From: Deltaproteobacteria bacterium
GTDB taxonomy: Bacteria; Desulfobacterota; Binatia; Binatales; Binataceae
DNA: 39,269 bases
Reading direction: 5' to 3'
Assembly (NCBI GenBank): GCA_003135135.1
Contig: PLDK01000051.1
Coordinates: forward strand, 86,928-126,196
Shown here piece after piece: positions 33,044-39,269 of the stretch (position 1 is the stretch's first letter; each line of letters begins with the position of its first letter). The notes beneath the pieces are model-generated. The model was given only the letters and a program-made list of their open reading frames with translations. It made no database searches and was not told where the DNA came from. A program made the translations under genes and the position numbers.

Positions 33044-34576
33044 CTATAGCATTCGCCAAGCGCGCCCGTCGGCCGCGATCATCAGGGCGGCCTCGAGCGG
33101 TCCCCACGAGCCCGCAGCATAGATGGGGGGATCCATGGGCGACTGGCCCCAGGCATCCAGGATCGGTTGCACGAACGTCCACGCTTCTTTGACCGTATCC
33201 CGCCGCATGAAGAGCGTCTGGTCGCCAACGATCACGTCGTTGAGCAGGGTCTCGTACGCTTCCGGCGTGGAAGTCACGTAGTGAAAATCAACTTTGACCT
33301 GCTGGACGTGGGTCTGCGAGCCGGGCACCTTCGACATGATATGGAGCGCGAGGCCTTCGTCGGGCTGAATCCTGATGGTCAGCATATTGGGCGCCAGTGG
33401 AGCGCGCGGATTTGAGTTATACAGGATTCGGGGCACGCTGTTGAAGTAGATCGCGATCTCGCTCGAGCGCTTGGGCATCCGTTTGCCGGTGCGCAGGTAG
33501 AACGGCACGCCGGCCCATCGCCAGTTATCGATCCAGCATCGCAGCGCGACAAAGGTCTCGACGTGCGAATCCGGCGCGATCTGCGGCTCGGCGCGGTAGG
33601 CCCTAACCGGCACGCCGCCGATCAGTCCCTCTCCGTACTGTCCGCGCACGACCCATTTATCGATATCCTCGTCGCCGAGCGGGCGCAGCGCGCGCAATAC
33701 GTCGAGCTTTGCGTCGCGCATCGACTCGGCGCCGGTGGTGTTGGGGGGTTCGGTCGCGATCATGCAAAGCGTTTGCAGCAGATGGCTCTGCACCATATCG
33801 CGCAGCGCCCCGGCGTGATCGTAGTAGGAGGCGCGCGTGCCGACGCCCTCGGCCTCGGCGACGGTAATCTGGATATGATCGACGAATCGCGCCGTCCATA
33901 TAGGTTCGAAGATCGCGTTGGCGAAGCGCAACACCATCAGGTTCTCGACGGTTTCCTTGCCGAGGTAATGGTCGATTCTGAAAATCTGGCTTTCGTCGAA
34001 ATGGCGCGCGAGCTGGGCGTTGATCTCGGATGCGCTGGCGAGATCGGAACCGATCGGTTTTTCGACCACGACGCGCGCGAACGGATGTCCCTTCTCATGG
34101 CGATGAATCATTCTGGCGGCGGTCAATCCCTCCGAGCAGGTGTCGATGAACGCCGGCGGAATCGCAAGGTAGAAGACCCGATTGCCTTCGGTACCGAACT
34201 CGGCGTCGAGCGCCTCGCATCGCTTGTGCAGGTTCTGATAATCGGCGGCCTCGGTGAACGAGCCACGATTGAAATGGAGCAAGGGGGCGAACTTCGCCCA
34301 GTGTTCCTTCTCGACCGGGCGGCGCGAGAACTGTTCGATGCCGCTGAGCGCGAACGCGCGATACTTCTCGTCGTCGAGATCCTCCATCGAGAAACCGAGG
34401 ATCGCGAACTTGTCGGGCAATTCTCCGTCGAGCGAGAGATTGTACAGCGCGGGAATCAGCTTGCGATGGCTCAAGTCGCCGGCGCCGCCGAAGATCACCA
34501 CGATGCATGGATCGTAGTGATGGCGTTCCTTGACGGGGTGATTGAGATCGACGGTTCTGTTTGCAGGCGCGGCCAT
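33044..34576 (-). CDS. zwf: glucose-6-phosphate 1-dehydrogenase
   Basis: First enzyme of the oxidative pentose phosphate or Entner-Doudoroff route, making 6-phosphogluconolactone and NAD(P)H. The 510-residue product has the dinucleotide loop IVVIFGGAGDLSHRKLIPAL (family usually GASGDLxxRK), EKPIGSDLASA, the active-site RIDHYLGKETVENLM, and RTGKRMPKRSSEI. Length is normal. Start ATG at 34576 (MAAPANRTVDLNHPVKER), with GAGAGGG upstream at a rather long spacing. It lies 23 bases after gnd. No 6-phosphogluconolactonase gene is present in the window. Confidence 0.96.
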   Translation of the reverse strand: MAAPANRTVDLNHPVKERHHYDPCIVVIFGGAGDLSHRKLIPALYNLSLDGELPDKFAILGFSMEDLDDEKYRAFALSGIEQFSRRPVEKEHWAKFAPLLHFNRGSFTEAADYQNLHKRCEALDAEFGTEGNRVFYLAIPPAFIDTCSEGLTAARMIHRHEKGHPFARVVVEKPIGSDLASASEINAQLARHFDESQIFRIDHYLGKETVENLMVLRFANAIFEPIWTARFVDHIQITVAEAEGVGTRASYYDHAGALRDMVQSHLLQTLCMIATEPPNTTGAESMRDAKLDVLRALRPLGDEDIDKWVVRGQYGEGLIGGVPVRAYRAEPQIAPDSHVETFVALRCWIDNWRWAGVPFYLRTGKRMPKRSSEIAIYFNSVPRILYNSNPRAPLAPNMLTIRIQPDEGLALHIMSKVPGSQTHVQQVKVDFHYVTSTPEAYETLLNDVIVGDQTLFMRRDTVKEAWTFVQPILDAWGQSPMDPPIYAAGSWGPLEAALMIAADGRAWRML

Positions 34577-34599
34577 AAATAGCTTAACCCTCTCGCGCT

Positions 34600-35505
34600 C
34601 TACTCCTTGACTACGCCGTGTCCGCCAAACTCGTCGCGCAGCGCGGCGAGCAATCTCTCGCCGAAGGTGCCTTCGCCCTTGTCAATGCGCGAGCGGAAGC
34701 GCGTGAACAGCGCCATGGTGATTATCGGCATCGAGATGTTTTTGTCGATTGCGTCCTGCACCGCCCAGCGGCCCTCGCCCGAATCCTCGACGTAGCCCCT
34801 GATTTGCTCGAGGCGCGGATCCTTCTCCAGCGCGTTGGCCGTAAGCTCCAGGAGCCATGATCGCACGACGCTGCCCTGTCGCCACAGGTTTGCGATCTTC
34901 GGCAAGTCGAGCTTGTACTCCGACTTGTGCATCGCCTCGAAACCCTCCGCGTACGCCTCCATCAGCCCGTACTCGATGCCGTTGTGGACCATCTTCACGT
35001 AATGGCCTGCGCCGTGGCCGCCAACGTGGTCGTAGCCGCCGGGAGGAGCCAGCGTTTTGAAAATCGGTTCGTAGCGCCTGAAGATGTCCACCTCGCCGCC
35101 GATCATCAGGCAGTAGCCAAGCTTGAGTCCCCAGATGCCGCCGCTGGTGCCGGCATCCACGAGATGCAGCTTCATGCCGGCGAGTGCGGCAGCGCGCCGG
35201 AGGTCGTCGTGAAAGTTGGTGTTGCCGCCGTCGATGATCGCGTCGCCGGGTTCGAGCAATTCGGCCAGTTGGTTAATCGTGCTGTCGGTGGGCTCGCCAG
35301 CCGGCACCATCACCCACACGCCCCGCGGCGGCGCGAGCCTGGCGACGAGATCTTTGAGCGAATTGACGCCGTCGGCGCCGAACGTTGAAACTTCTTTGAG
35401 TTTCGCATCGTCGAGATCGAAGGCGACAATCTGGTGATTGTCGCGCCGCAGCCGCTCGACCATGTTCATGCCCATTTTGCCGAGACCAACGAATCCGATT
35501 TCCAT
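34600..35505 (-). CDS. gnd: 6-phosphogluconate dehydrogenase, decarboxylating (short form)
   Basis: Oxidative decarboxylation of 6-phosphogluconate to ribulose-5-phosphate. The 301-residue product belongs to the short, GntZ/YqeC-like class, not the 470-residue class. It has the Rossmann loop GFVGLGKMGMNM at residues 4-15, VDAGTSGGIWGLKLG for substrate binding, HGAGHYVKMVHNGIEYGLM with the catalytic Lys, and the C-terminal MALFTRFRSR. The short class is often NAD-preferring. The ATG at 35505 has AGAGGAAG upstream and is preferred to a frame extension to 35586. It is the first gene of the sugar operon; its upstream region now ends at the repeat at 35667. Confidence 0.94.
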   Translation of the reverse strand: MEIGFVGLGKMGMNMVERLRRDNHQIVAFDLDDAKLKEVSTFGADGVNSLKDLVARLAPPRGVWVMVPAGEPTDSTINQLAELLEPGDAIIDGGNTNFHDDLRRAAALAGMKLHLVDAGTSGGIWGLKLGYCLMIGGEVDIFRRYEPIFKTLAPPGGYDHVGGHGAGHYVKMVHNGIEYGLMEAYAEGFEAMHKSEYKLDLPKIANLWRQGSVVRSWLLELTANALEKDPRLEQIRGYVEDSGEGRWAVQDAIDKNISMPIITMALFTRFRSRIDKGEGTFGERLLAALRDEFGGHGVVKE

Positions 35506-35666
35506 CGTGCTTCCTCTTGGCAGATGACGATGCGATCCGGATTTGCGGTCACGCGGCGGGAACCGGGAAAGGATTTCTCCGCGCATGCCTCGGCATTTGA
35601 CTATCCGGCGCTCTGCCTAGGCTATTCCAACCCCACCGATTGTTCAAAGACCGCGCCTCGAAGCGC

Positions 35667-35715
35667 GCGGCTAGCGGGATTTGATGTCGTCTTCGAGCAT
35701 CAGGTTGCGCAAGTC
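35667..35715 (+). repeat. 49-base direct repeat, left copy
   Basis: Identical at 48 of 49 positions to 37446-37494 (only 35674 G versus 37453 A differs; 41 bases in a row match from 35675). On the minus strand it spells the last 14 codons and stop of the lipoprotein gene at 37450-38217 (DLRNLMLEDDIKSR then stop). The single change is synonymous (CGC for CGT). There is no rest of that gene beside this copy. Left boundary of the putative cassette. Confidence 0.93.
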
Positions 35716-35741
35716 AAAATCGGTTCCGCAGAAAACCGCCG

Positions 35742-35771
35742 TTGACGTTACTATTAAACTAGTAGTATGGT
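35742..35771 (+). promoter_or_regulatory. candidate promoter and operator of the arsR-like gene
   Basis: TTGACG (35742-35747) and TATGGT (35766-35771) are 18 bases apart, a fair sigma-70 fit. Between them ACTATTAAACTAGTAGT is AT-rich and partly symmetric, as expected for an ArsR operator over the promoter. If the -10 is right, transcription would begin close to the ATG at 35777, so the message could be leaderless. Read by eye only. Confidence 0.4.
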
Positions 35772-35776
35772 TATTT

Positions 35777-36136
35777 ATGGATTTTGTGGCGACCTCGCTC
35801 AAACTTGCCAGTCTGGGCCACGAACAACGCCTGCGGATATTCCATCAACTCGTCCGAGCGGGTCGCGGCGGGATGACCATCGGACAGATTCGGGATGCGC
35901 TGGATCGGCCGATGTCCACGGTTGCGTTTCACCTTCGCGAACTGGTGGAGGCGGGCATGGTGACCCAGGAAAAGGAAGGCCGCTCGGTATGCTGCCGGGC
36001 CAGTTTCGAGGCGCTGAACGAAATGCTGGAATTCATTTCAAGCGAGTGCTGCCGGGGCGTTTCGTTGCCAGCCTTCTCTGGCCGACGAAGCGCTCAAATC
36101 AGATTTACGCGCCGCGTTCATACAGATTCGGATTGA
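35777..36136 (+). CDS. ArsR/SmtB-family transcriptional regulator
   Basis: A 119-residue winged-helix repressor. The HTH core is MTIGQIRDALDRPMSTVAFHLRELVEAGMV (33-62), followed by the wing QEKEGRSVCCRAS. Vicinal Cys pairs occur at C72-C73 and C91-C92 (ISSECCRG). The C-terminal pair resembles the As(III)-binding pair of Acidithiobacillus-type ArsR proteins, so metalloid sensing is plausible. The last 24 residues are basic and unlike the family. Start ATG at 35777; the frame runs back into the left repeat but the family begins near this Met. The ATP-grasp gene follows after 12 bases and is its likely target, together with its own promoter. Confidence 0.88.
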   Translation: MDFVATSLKLASLGHEQRLRIFHQLVRAGRGGMTIGQIRDALDRPMSTVAFHLRELVEAGMVTQEKEGRSVCCRASFEALNEMLEFISSECCRGVSLPAFSGRRSAQIRFTRRVHTDSD

Positions 36137-36148
36137 CGGGATTTTCCC

Positions 36149-37453
36149 ATGACCAATGCGCCCGCATCCTCGACGCGCGATCGGCTGACGATCGAGGGCC
36201 TGCTTAATCAGGAATGTTTTTGCATCGACGTCGACCCGGTGCGGGTCTGGCGCGCTGTGGAGCAATCAACGGCGGGCATTGTCCCGGGCGAGGTATTGGC
36301 CCGCGAACGCGCTCATCTCTTCTCCAACGCGCCCGTCTTCCTCTCCCAGGCGGATCTGATCGCGATGGGCGAGGTCGCGCAGGCCGTCGAGGCGCTCGGC
36401 CAGCTCAAGCCGTTCCAGGCCGAAGCGCTGGCGTGGGCGCCAGAAATTGCAAGGACCGATTTTGGGCCGCGTGGCGCGTTCATGGGCTACGACTTTCACC
36501 TGACGCCGAACGGACCCAAGCTCATCGAGGTGAACACCAACGCTGGCGGGGCCTTCCTGAACGCGATCCTTGCACAGGCCTGGGTCGCTTGCTGTCCCGA
36601 GGTGCAAGCGCTCGCGCCGCAGCCACCGGCCAGGTTCGAAGACGCGGTCTGGAACATGTTCGAAGCGGAGTGGCGCCTCCAACGCCGCGCCGGTCGTCCG
36701 CGCGCCGTCGCCATTGTCGACGATACGCCCGAAAGCCAGTACCTCTATCCGGAGTTCCTGCTGGCACAGGCCTTCTTCGAACGGCGCGGCGTGGAAGCGG
36801 CGATCGTTGATCCGAAGAGTCTGCGGTTTTGGCGGGGCCGTCTCATGCTCGGCGAGCAACCGATCGATCTCGTTTACAATCGGCTGGTGGACTTTGGATT
36901 TGAAAGCCTGGCGGTCGGATCGCTACGGGAGGCCTATCTGGCCGACGCGGTGGTCGTGACGCCTAACCCGCGCAACCACGCGCTCCTGGCGGACAAGCGC
37001 AATCTGGCCCTGTTGTCCGATCCTGCATGGCTCGAAGCGCTCGGCGTCGAACAAGGACTGCGCGACACGCTCGCGCGCCTGCCGCGCGCCAGGCTTGTCA
37101 CGCCCGACAACGCCGCAGCGCTTTGGGCCGAGCGCAAATCGCTCTTCTTCAAGCCGGCGGCGGGCCATGCTGGCAAGGCCGTCTATCGCGGCGACAAGCT
37201 CACACGAACCGTCTGGGCGGACATCTTGCAGGGCGATTACGTCGCCCAGGCCTTCGCCGCCCCGAGCGAGCGGCGGGTTCAAGTCGAGGGCGATCCGCAG
37301 GTCCGCAAGATGGATGTGCGACTCTACACCTATGCAGGCTCGACGATCCTGGCGGCGGCGCGCCTGTACCAGGGGCAAACCACCAACTTCCGCACCCCAG
37401 GCGGGGGATTCGCCCCGGTCATCATCCTTGGCGGACCTGAAGTCAGCGGCTAA
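36149..37453 (+). CDS. circularly permuted ATP-grasp protein (glutathionylspermidine-synthase-like)
   Basis: A 434-residue soluble protein with ATP-grasp features in permuted order. The metal-binding segment GYDFHLTPNGPKLIEVNTNAG (E127, N129) comes first. The nucleotide-binding lysines follow: K283 in ADKRNLALL and K335 in LFFKPAAGHAGKAVYRG. Then come MDVRLYTYAG and a loop TTNFRTPGGGFAPV. This order is seen in glutathionylspermidine-synthase-like and type-2 permuted ATP-grasp proteins that ligate an amine to a carboxylate. The substrate is unknown; control by an ArsR protein hints at thiol or metalloid stress. Its TAA lies inside the right repeat and overlaps by 4 bases the stop of the convergent lipoprotein gene. 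Confidence 0.8.
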   Translation: MTNAPASSTRDRLTIEGLLNQECFCIDVDPVRVWRAVEQSTAGIVPGEVLARERAHLFSNAPVFLSQADLIAMGEVAQAVEALGQLKPFQAEALAWAPEIARTDFGPRGAFMGYDFHLTPNGPKLIEVNTNAGGAFLNAILAQAWVACCPEVQALAPQPPARFEDAVWNMFEAEWRLQRRAGRPRAVAIVDDTPESQYLYPEFLLAQAFFERRGVEAAIVDPKSLRFWRGRLMLGEQPIDLVYNRLVDFGFESLAVGSLREAYLADAVVVTPNPRNHALLADKRNLALLSDPAWLEALGVEQGLRDTLARLPRARLVTPDNAAALWAERKSLFFKPAAGHAGKAVYRGDKLTRTVWADILQGDYVAQAFAAPSERRVQVEGDPQVRKMDVRLYTYAGSTILAAARLYQGQTTNFRTPGGGFAPVIILGGPEVSG

Positions 37454-37494
37454 CGGGATTTGATGTCGTCTTCGAGCATCAGGTTGCGCAAGTC
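37446..37494 (+). repeat. 49-base direct repeat, right copy
   Basis: Matches 35667-35715 at 48 of 49 positions. Here it is the true 3' end (14 codons plus stop) of the minus-strand lipoprotein gene, and its first eight bases also hold the stop of the plus-strand ATP-grasp gene. Confidence 0.93.
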
Positions 37495-38217
37495 CTGGCG
37501 CTGGAAGATCGCCGCCACCGAGCGCGTCAGCGCGACCGACAGGACCTGCCCCGGCTCGTCGTAGATACCGGCTTCATCCTCGGAACCGAGACCGAACGAG
37601 CCGACCGGCGGGTCGTAGTAGGTTTCGTCAGCGCTCCCGGTCCAGAACGGGACGCTGAACGGCGGCTTGTAGATCGAGACGTCGAGAGCCAAATCGGCTG
37701 TGGTCCGCCAGACCGGGCCGTACTGGCCGTTGGCGCCGCGGTTCTTTTTTACCCAGCATCGCCGAATCTTGCTCTCGAGCACATACTCGGTGGTGTAATT
37801 GACGCCGGGCTTGTAGGCGACCTCAGGCAACGACGACGCGCTCAAACCCGCCTCATCGGCCGAGCGCCCGATCGCTTGCTGCAGGATCGGGCCAAGCGGC
37901 GGGCTGTACAGGCGTTGCGAAATGTTGCCGGATTGATCGGTGATGACTCCTATAGCCGGATTGCCATTGAGCGGCGCGCTGTCGCCGGTCACATCGCGCG
38001 CGTCGGCCGGCATCAGGACCAGGATGGTCTTTCTGGGATAACTGTTTTGGTATCCCTTGACCTGGTACGGGTAGTACTCGAGCGTCTGGACCGAGGTCGT
38101 AGCGGGCGCGGGCGCACCGCCGCCGACGGTCGCGCATCCCGAAAGGATCGAGGTGAAGCTCAAAACGATCGTGACCAGGAGCGCGATTCGGATTGCGAAG
38201 GTCGGCTGGCTCCCCAC
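37450..38217 (-). CDS. hypothetical lipoprotein
   Basis: Predicted membrane-anchored lipoprotein of unknown function. A signal of about 32 residues (FAIRIALLVTIVLSFTSILSGC) ends in the lipobox ILSGC. The mature part starts with a Gly/Pro/Ala/Thr linker, then YYPYQVKGYQNSYPRKTILVLMPAD and a mixed alpha/beta region with FWTGSADETYYDPPVGSFG. No domain is recognised. I prefer a GTG at 38217, 16 bases after the FHA stop and with a purine-rich AGAGGCGAAG stretch upstream. The frame is open to an ATG at 38283, which would overlap the FHA gene by 50 bases and give an unusually long basic N-terminus. Its last 14 codons are duplicated at 35667-35715. Confidence 0.75.
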   Translation of the reverse strand: MGSQPTFAIRIALLVTIVLSFTSILSGCATVGGGAPAPATTSVQTLEYYPYQVKGYQNSYPRKTILVLMPADARDVTGDSAPLNGNPAIGVITDQSGNISQRLYSPPLGPILQQAIGRSADEAGLSASSLPEVAYKPGVNYTTEYVLESKIRRCWVKKNRGANGQYGPVWRTTADLALDVSIYKPPFSVPFWTGSADETYYDPPVGSFGLGSEDEAGIYDEPGQVLSVALTRSVAAIFQRQDLRNLMLEDDIKSR

Positions 38218-38233
38218 GATCAGGCTTCGCCTC

Positions 38234-39103
38234 TTATCGATTCGCCGCCTGGGCCCGCTCGCGGAAGAGAAACAGCGTGCCACCCACCTCGAGCCGATCG
38301 CCGCTCTTGAGCGCGTAGCGGCCCGCCACGGAGTGTCGATTCACGAATATCTGGCCGCCGGTCGGACTGATGATGAAATTCTTGCCCTCGCGCCGGATGA
38401 TCGCATGATTGCCGAGCACGGTCTGATCGCCGAACAGTCCGATGTCGCTTTCCTCGGCGCGGCCGATAATCGTCACGCCCTTGAGCAGGGGATATTCGCG
38501 GCCCTCGCGCGCGTTGCGGCTCTGGCTGCGCACAACCATCAGCCAGCCGCGCTTGAGCAGCTCGGTCACCAGTCCGATGAAGAATCCGATCAGCGCGCCG
38601 AGGATGATGATCGCGATCGCTCGTCCCAACGCCTGCGGAAACGTGCTCGTCAGGCTCTGGTAAAAAAATCCTCCGAGCGCTCCGCCGAGCACACCGCCTA
38701 TCGCGCCATTGCGCCGCCGCGCCGCGGATCCCGAGGCCGATCCAACGCCGAGTCCGACCGCGATTCCGAGCACGCCCCATCCCAGGATTCGGCCATTGAG
38801 ACCGCCCAGGATGTCGAACGCAAATTCGCCGACGATCAATCCCAGCGCTCCGCCCGCCGCGCCGATAGCTCCGCCGACCACGAATCTGCGCGCCGCCTGG
38901 CGCACTTGGCCCACGCTGAGCGTTTCGATCGAGGCGAGAAACGCGCTGATTAGTGCGCCGATCAGCGCACCGAACAGGATATCGCGGCCATAAACCCAGC
39001 GGATGCCGAGAATTGGCTCCGACAGCCCCCACGCGGCGAAGCCGCCAAGCGCGCCGGCGGCCGCGTAGAAGAGCAGTTTTTCGCGGGAAACATTACTCGC
39101 CAT
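38234..39103 (-). CDS. membrane protein with C-terminal FHA domain
   Basis: A 289-residue protein. The first 190 residues are several Gly/Ala-rich hydrophobic helices (FGALIGALISAFLASI, VGGAIGAAGGALGLIVG, GALGGFFYQSL, IIILGALIGFFIGLV) resembling glycine-zipper membrane segments. A cytoplasmic FHA domain follows (PLLKGVTIIGRAEESDIGLFGDQTVLGNHAIIRREG ... VNRHSVAGRYALKSGDRLEVG), with GR, the conserved H of NHA and the late GD. FHA domains bind phospho-Thr, so a Ser/Thr kinase partner is likely but none is in the window. The ATG at 39103 has GGAG seven bases upstream and is preferred to the ATG at 39115. Probably co-transcribed with the lipoprotein. Confidence 0.88.
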   Translation of the reverse strand: MASNVSREKLLFYAAAGALGGFAAWGLSEPILGIRWVYGRDILFGALIGALISAFLASIETLSVGQVRQAARRFVVGGAIGAAGGALGLIVGEFAFDILGGLNGRILGWGVLGIAVGLGVGSASGSAARRRNGAIGGVLGGALGGFFYQSLTSTFPQALGRAIAIIILGALIGFFIGLVTELLKRGWLMVVRSQSRNAREGREYPLLKGVTIIGRAEESDIGLFGDQTVLGNHAIIRREGKNFIISPTGGQIFVNRHSVAGRYALKSGDRLEVGGTLFLFRERAQAANR

Positions 39104-39210
39104 GATGTACTCCACAGCATTGCGCGTGATTGGGTCAGGTTCAAGCGCAAATCCGCCAAAGCGCTGTCTATCGCATTGAGAACAACGCCCTTTCCGCCCC
39201 TAACCCTTCC

Positions 39211-39269
39211 AACAGGGCGAAGCCCGCATCTTTTCTTAACATCGGGTGCAGGGGCCGCGCCCGCCAACG
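39211..39269 (+). repeat. composite dispersed palindromic repeat, copy 3 (cut by window end)
   Basis: AACAGGGCGAAGCCCGCATC (39211-39230), then TCGGGTGCAGGGG and GCCGCGCCCGCCAACG running into the window edge. The modules match those at 12855-12915 and 5472-5528, with the GCCGCGCCCGCCAACG part joined directly to the GTGCAGGG part. Confidence 0.7.

Larger units (their letters stand above)
35667..37494 (+). mobile_element. putative two-gene insertion between 49-base direct repeats
   Basis: A roughly 1.78-kb unit, one repeat copy plus 35716-37445, carries an ArsR regulator and a permuted ATP-grasp gene on the plus strand. It sits in a region otherwise read on the minus strand. The right repeat is the real 3' end of a lipoprotein gene; the left repeat is an orphan copy of that end. 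This is the geometry left when an element integrates at a CDS 3' end and restores it. No integrase or transposase is inside, so it would have been moved in trans, be a decayed element, or be the product of a duplication. The repeat is seen directly; mobility is inferred. Confidence 0.5.

Noticed and set aside
33563-34582. A 339-residue plus-strand open frame
   Set aside because: Antisense to zwf with no recognisable domain; composition reflects the opposite strand.
35681-35776. N-terminal extension of the ArsR protein into the left repeat
   Set aside because: ArsR proteins begin shortly before the first helix; the extension is made of repeat sequence and promoter DNA.

Overview
This is a GC-rich bacterial chromosome segment with about 35 protein-coding genes, no rRNA or tRNA gene that I can see, and no CRISPR array. 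The mix is: MiaB, S21, AddAB, a DhnA-type class I aldolase, an Agl23-like membrane protein, a solo sigma-54 activator, and several small dispersed palindromic repeats. It suggests a free-living, probably soil or groundwater, uncultivated bacterium of the deltaproteobacterial/Binatota/Acidobacteria kind. That placement is inferred from gene content only and is weak.

Layout. 1-4.8 kb: miaB (+), then a convergent SDR/degenerate-PHP lipoprotein pair (-), rpsU (+) with a clear terminator, and an unknown protein (-). 4.8-5.7 kb is gene-poor and carries repeats. 5.7-9.5 kb: a ferritin-like unknown protein, a MscS-type channel and a DUF4870 membrane protein. 9.6-12.7 kb (-): a response regulator overlapping a sigma-54 activator, then a PTPS-family enzyme next to a possible gamma-glutamylcyclotransferase-fold protein. 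13.0-19.7 kb (-): addA and an addB-like gene, 4 bases apart. 19.8-23.2 kb (-): MOSC protein, DUF2231 membrane protein, Agl23-like membrane protein. 23.3-27.9 kb (+): a fused ABC permease, its ATPase and a separate AAA-associated domain, then a limonene-epoxide-hydrolase-like enzyme and a SelD-like protein lacking key residues. 28-30 kb (-): cold-shock protein, two small unknown proteins and a crotonase. 30.0-35.5 kb (-): a compact sugar operon gnd-zwf-fbp-glk-fbaB. 35.7-37.5 kb (+): an ArsR regulator and a permuted ATP-grasp protein between two 49-base direct repeats. 37.4-39.1 kb (-): a lipoprotein and a membrane FHA protein.

How genes work together. The sugar operon can phosphorylate glucose, oxidise it to ribulose-5-phosphate with NAD(P)H production, and return triose phosphate to hexose through aldolase and FBPase, which fits a cyclic pentose-phosphate route. 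AddA/AddB form a double-strand-break repair helicase-nuclease. The ABC genes look like a three-gene importer with no binding protein nearby.

The most interesting signals are three. (1) A roughly 1.8-kb two-gene cassette is bounded by a 49-base repeat that duplicates the last 14 codons and stop of the neighbouring lipoprotein gene. (2) The SelD homologue has Trp at the Cys/Sec position and has lost two metal-binding Asp. (3) The PTPS homologue has Glu where QueD has its catalytic Cys region, as in PTPS-III enzymes of folate synthesis. Start codons were chosen by hand and several are uncertain, as noted.
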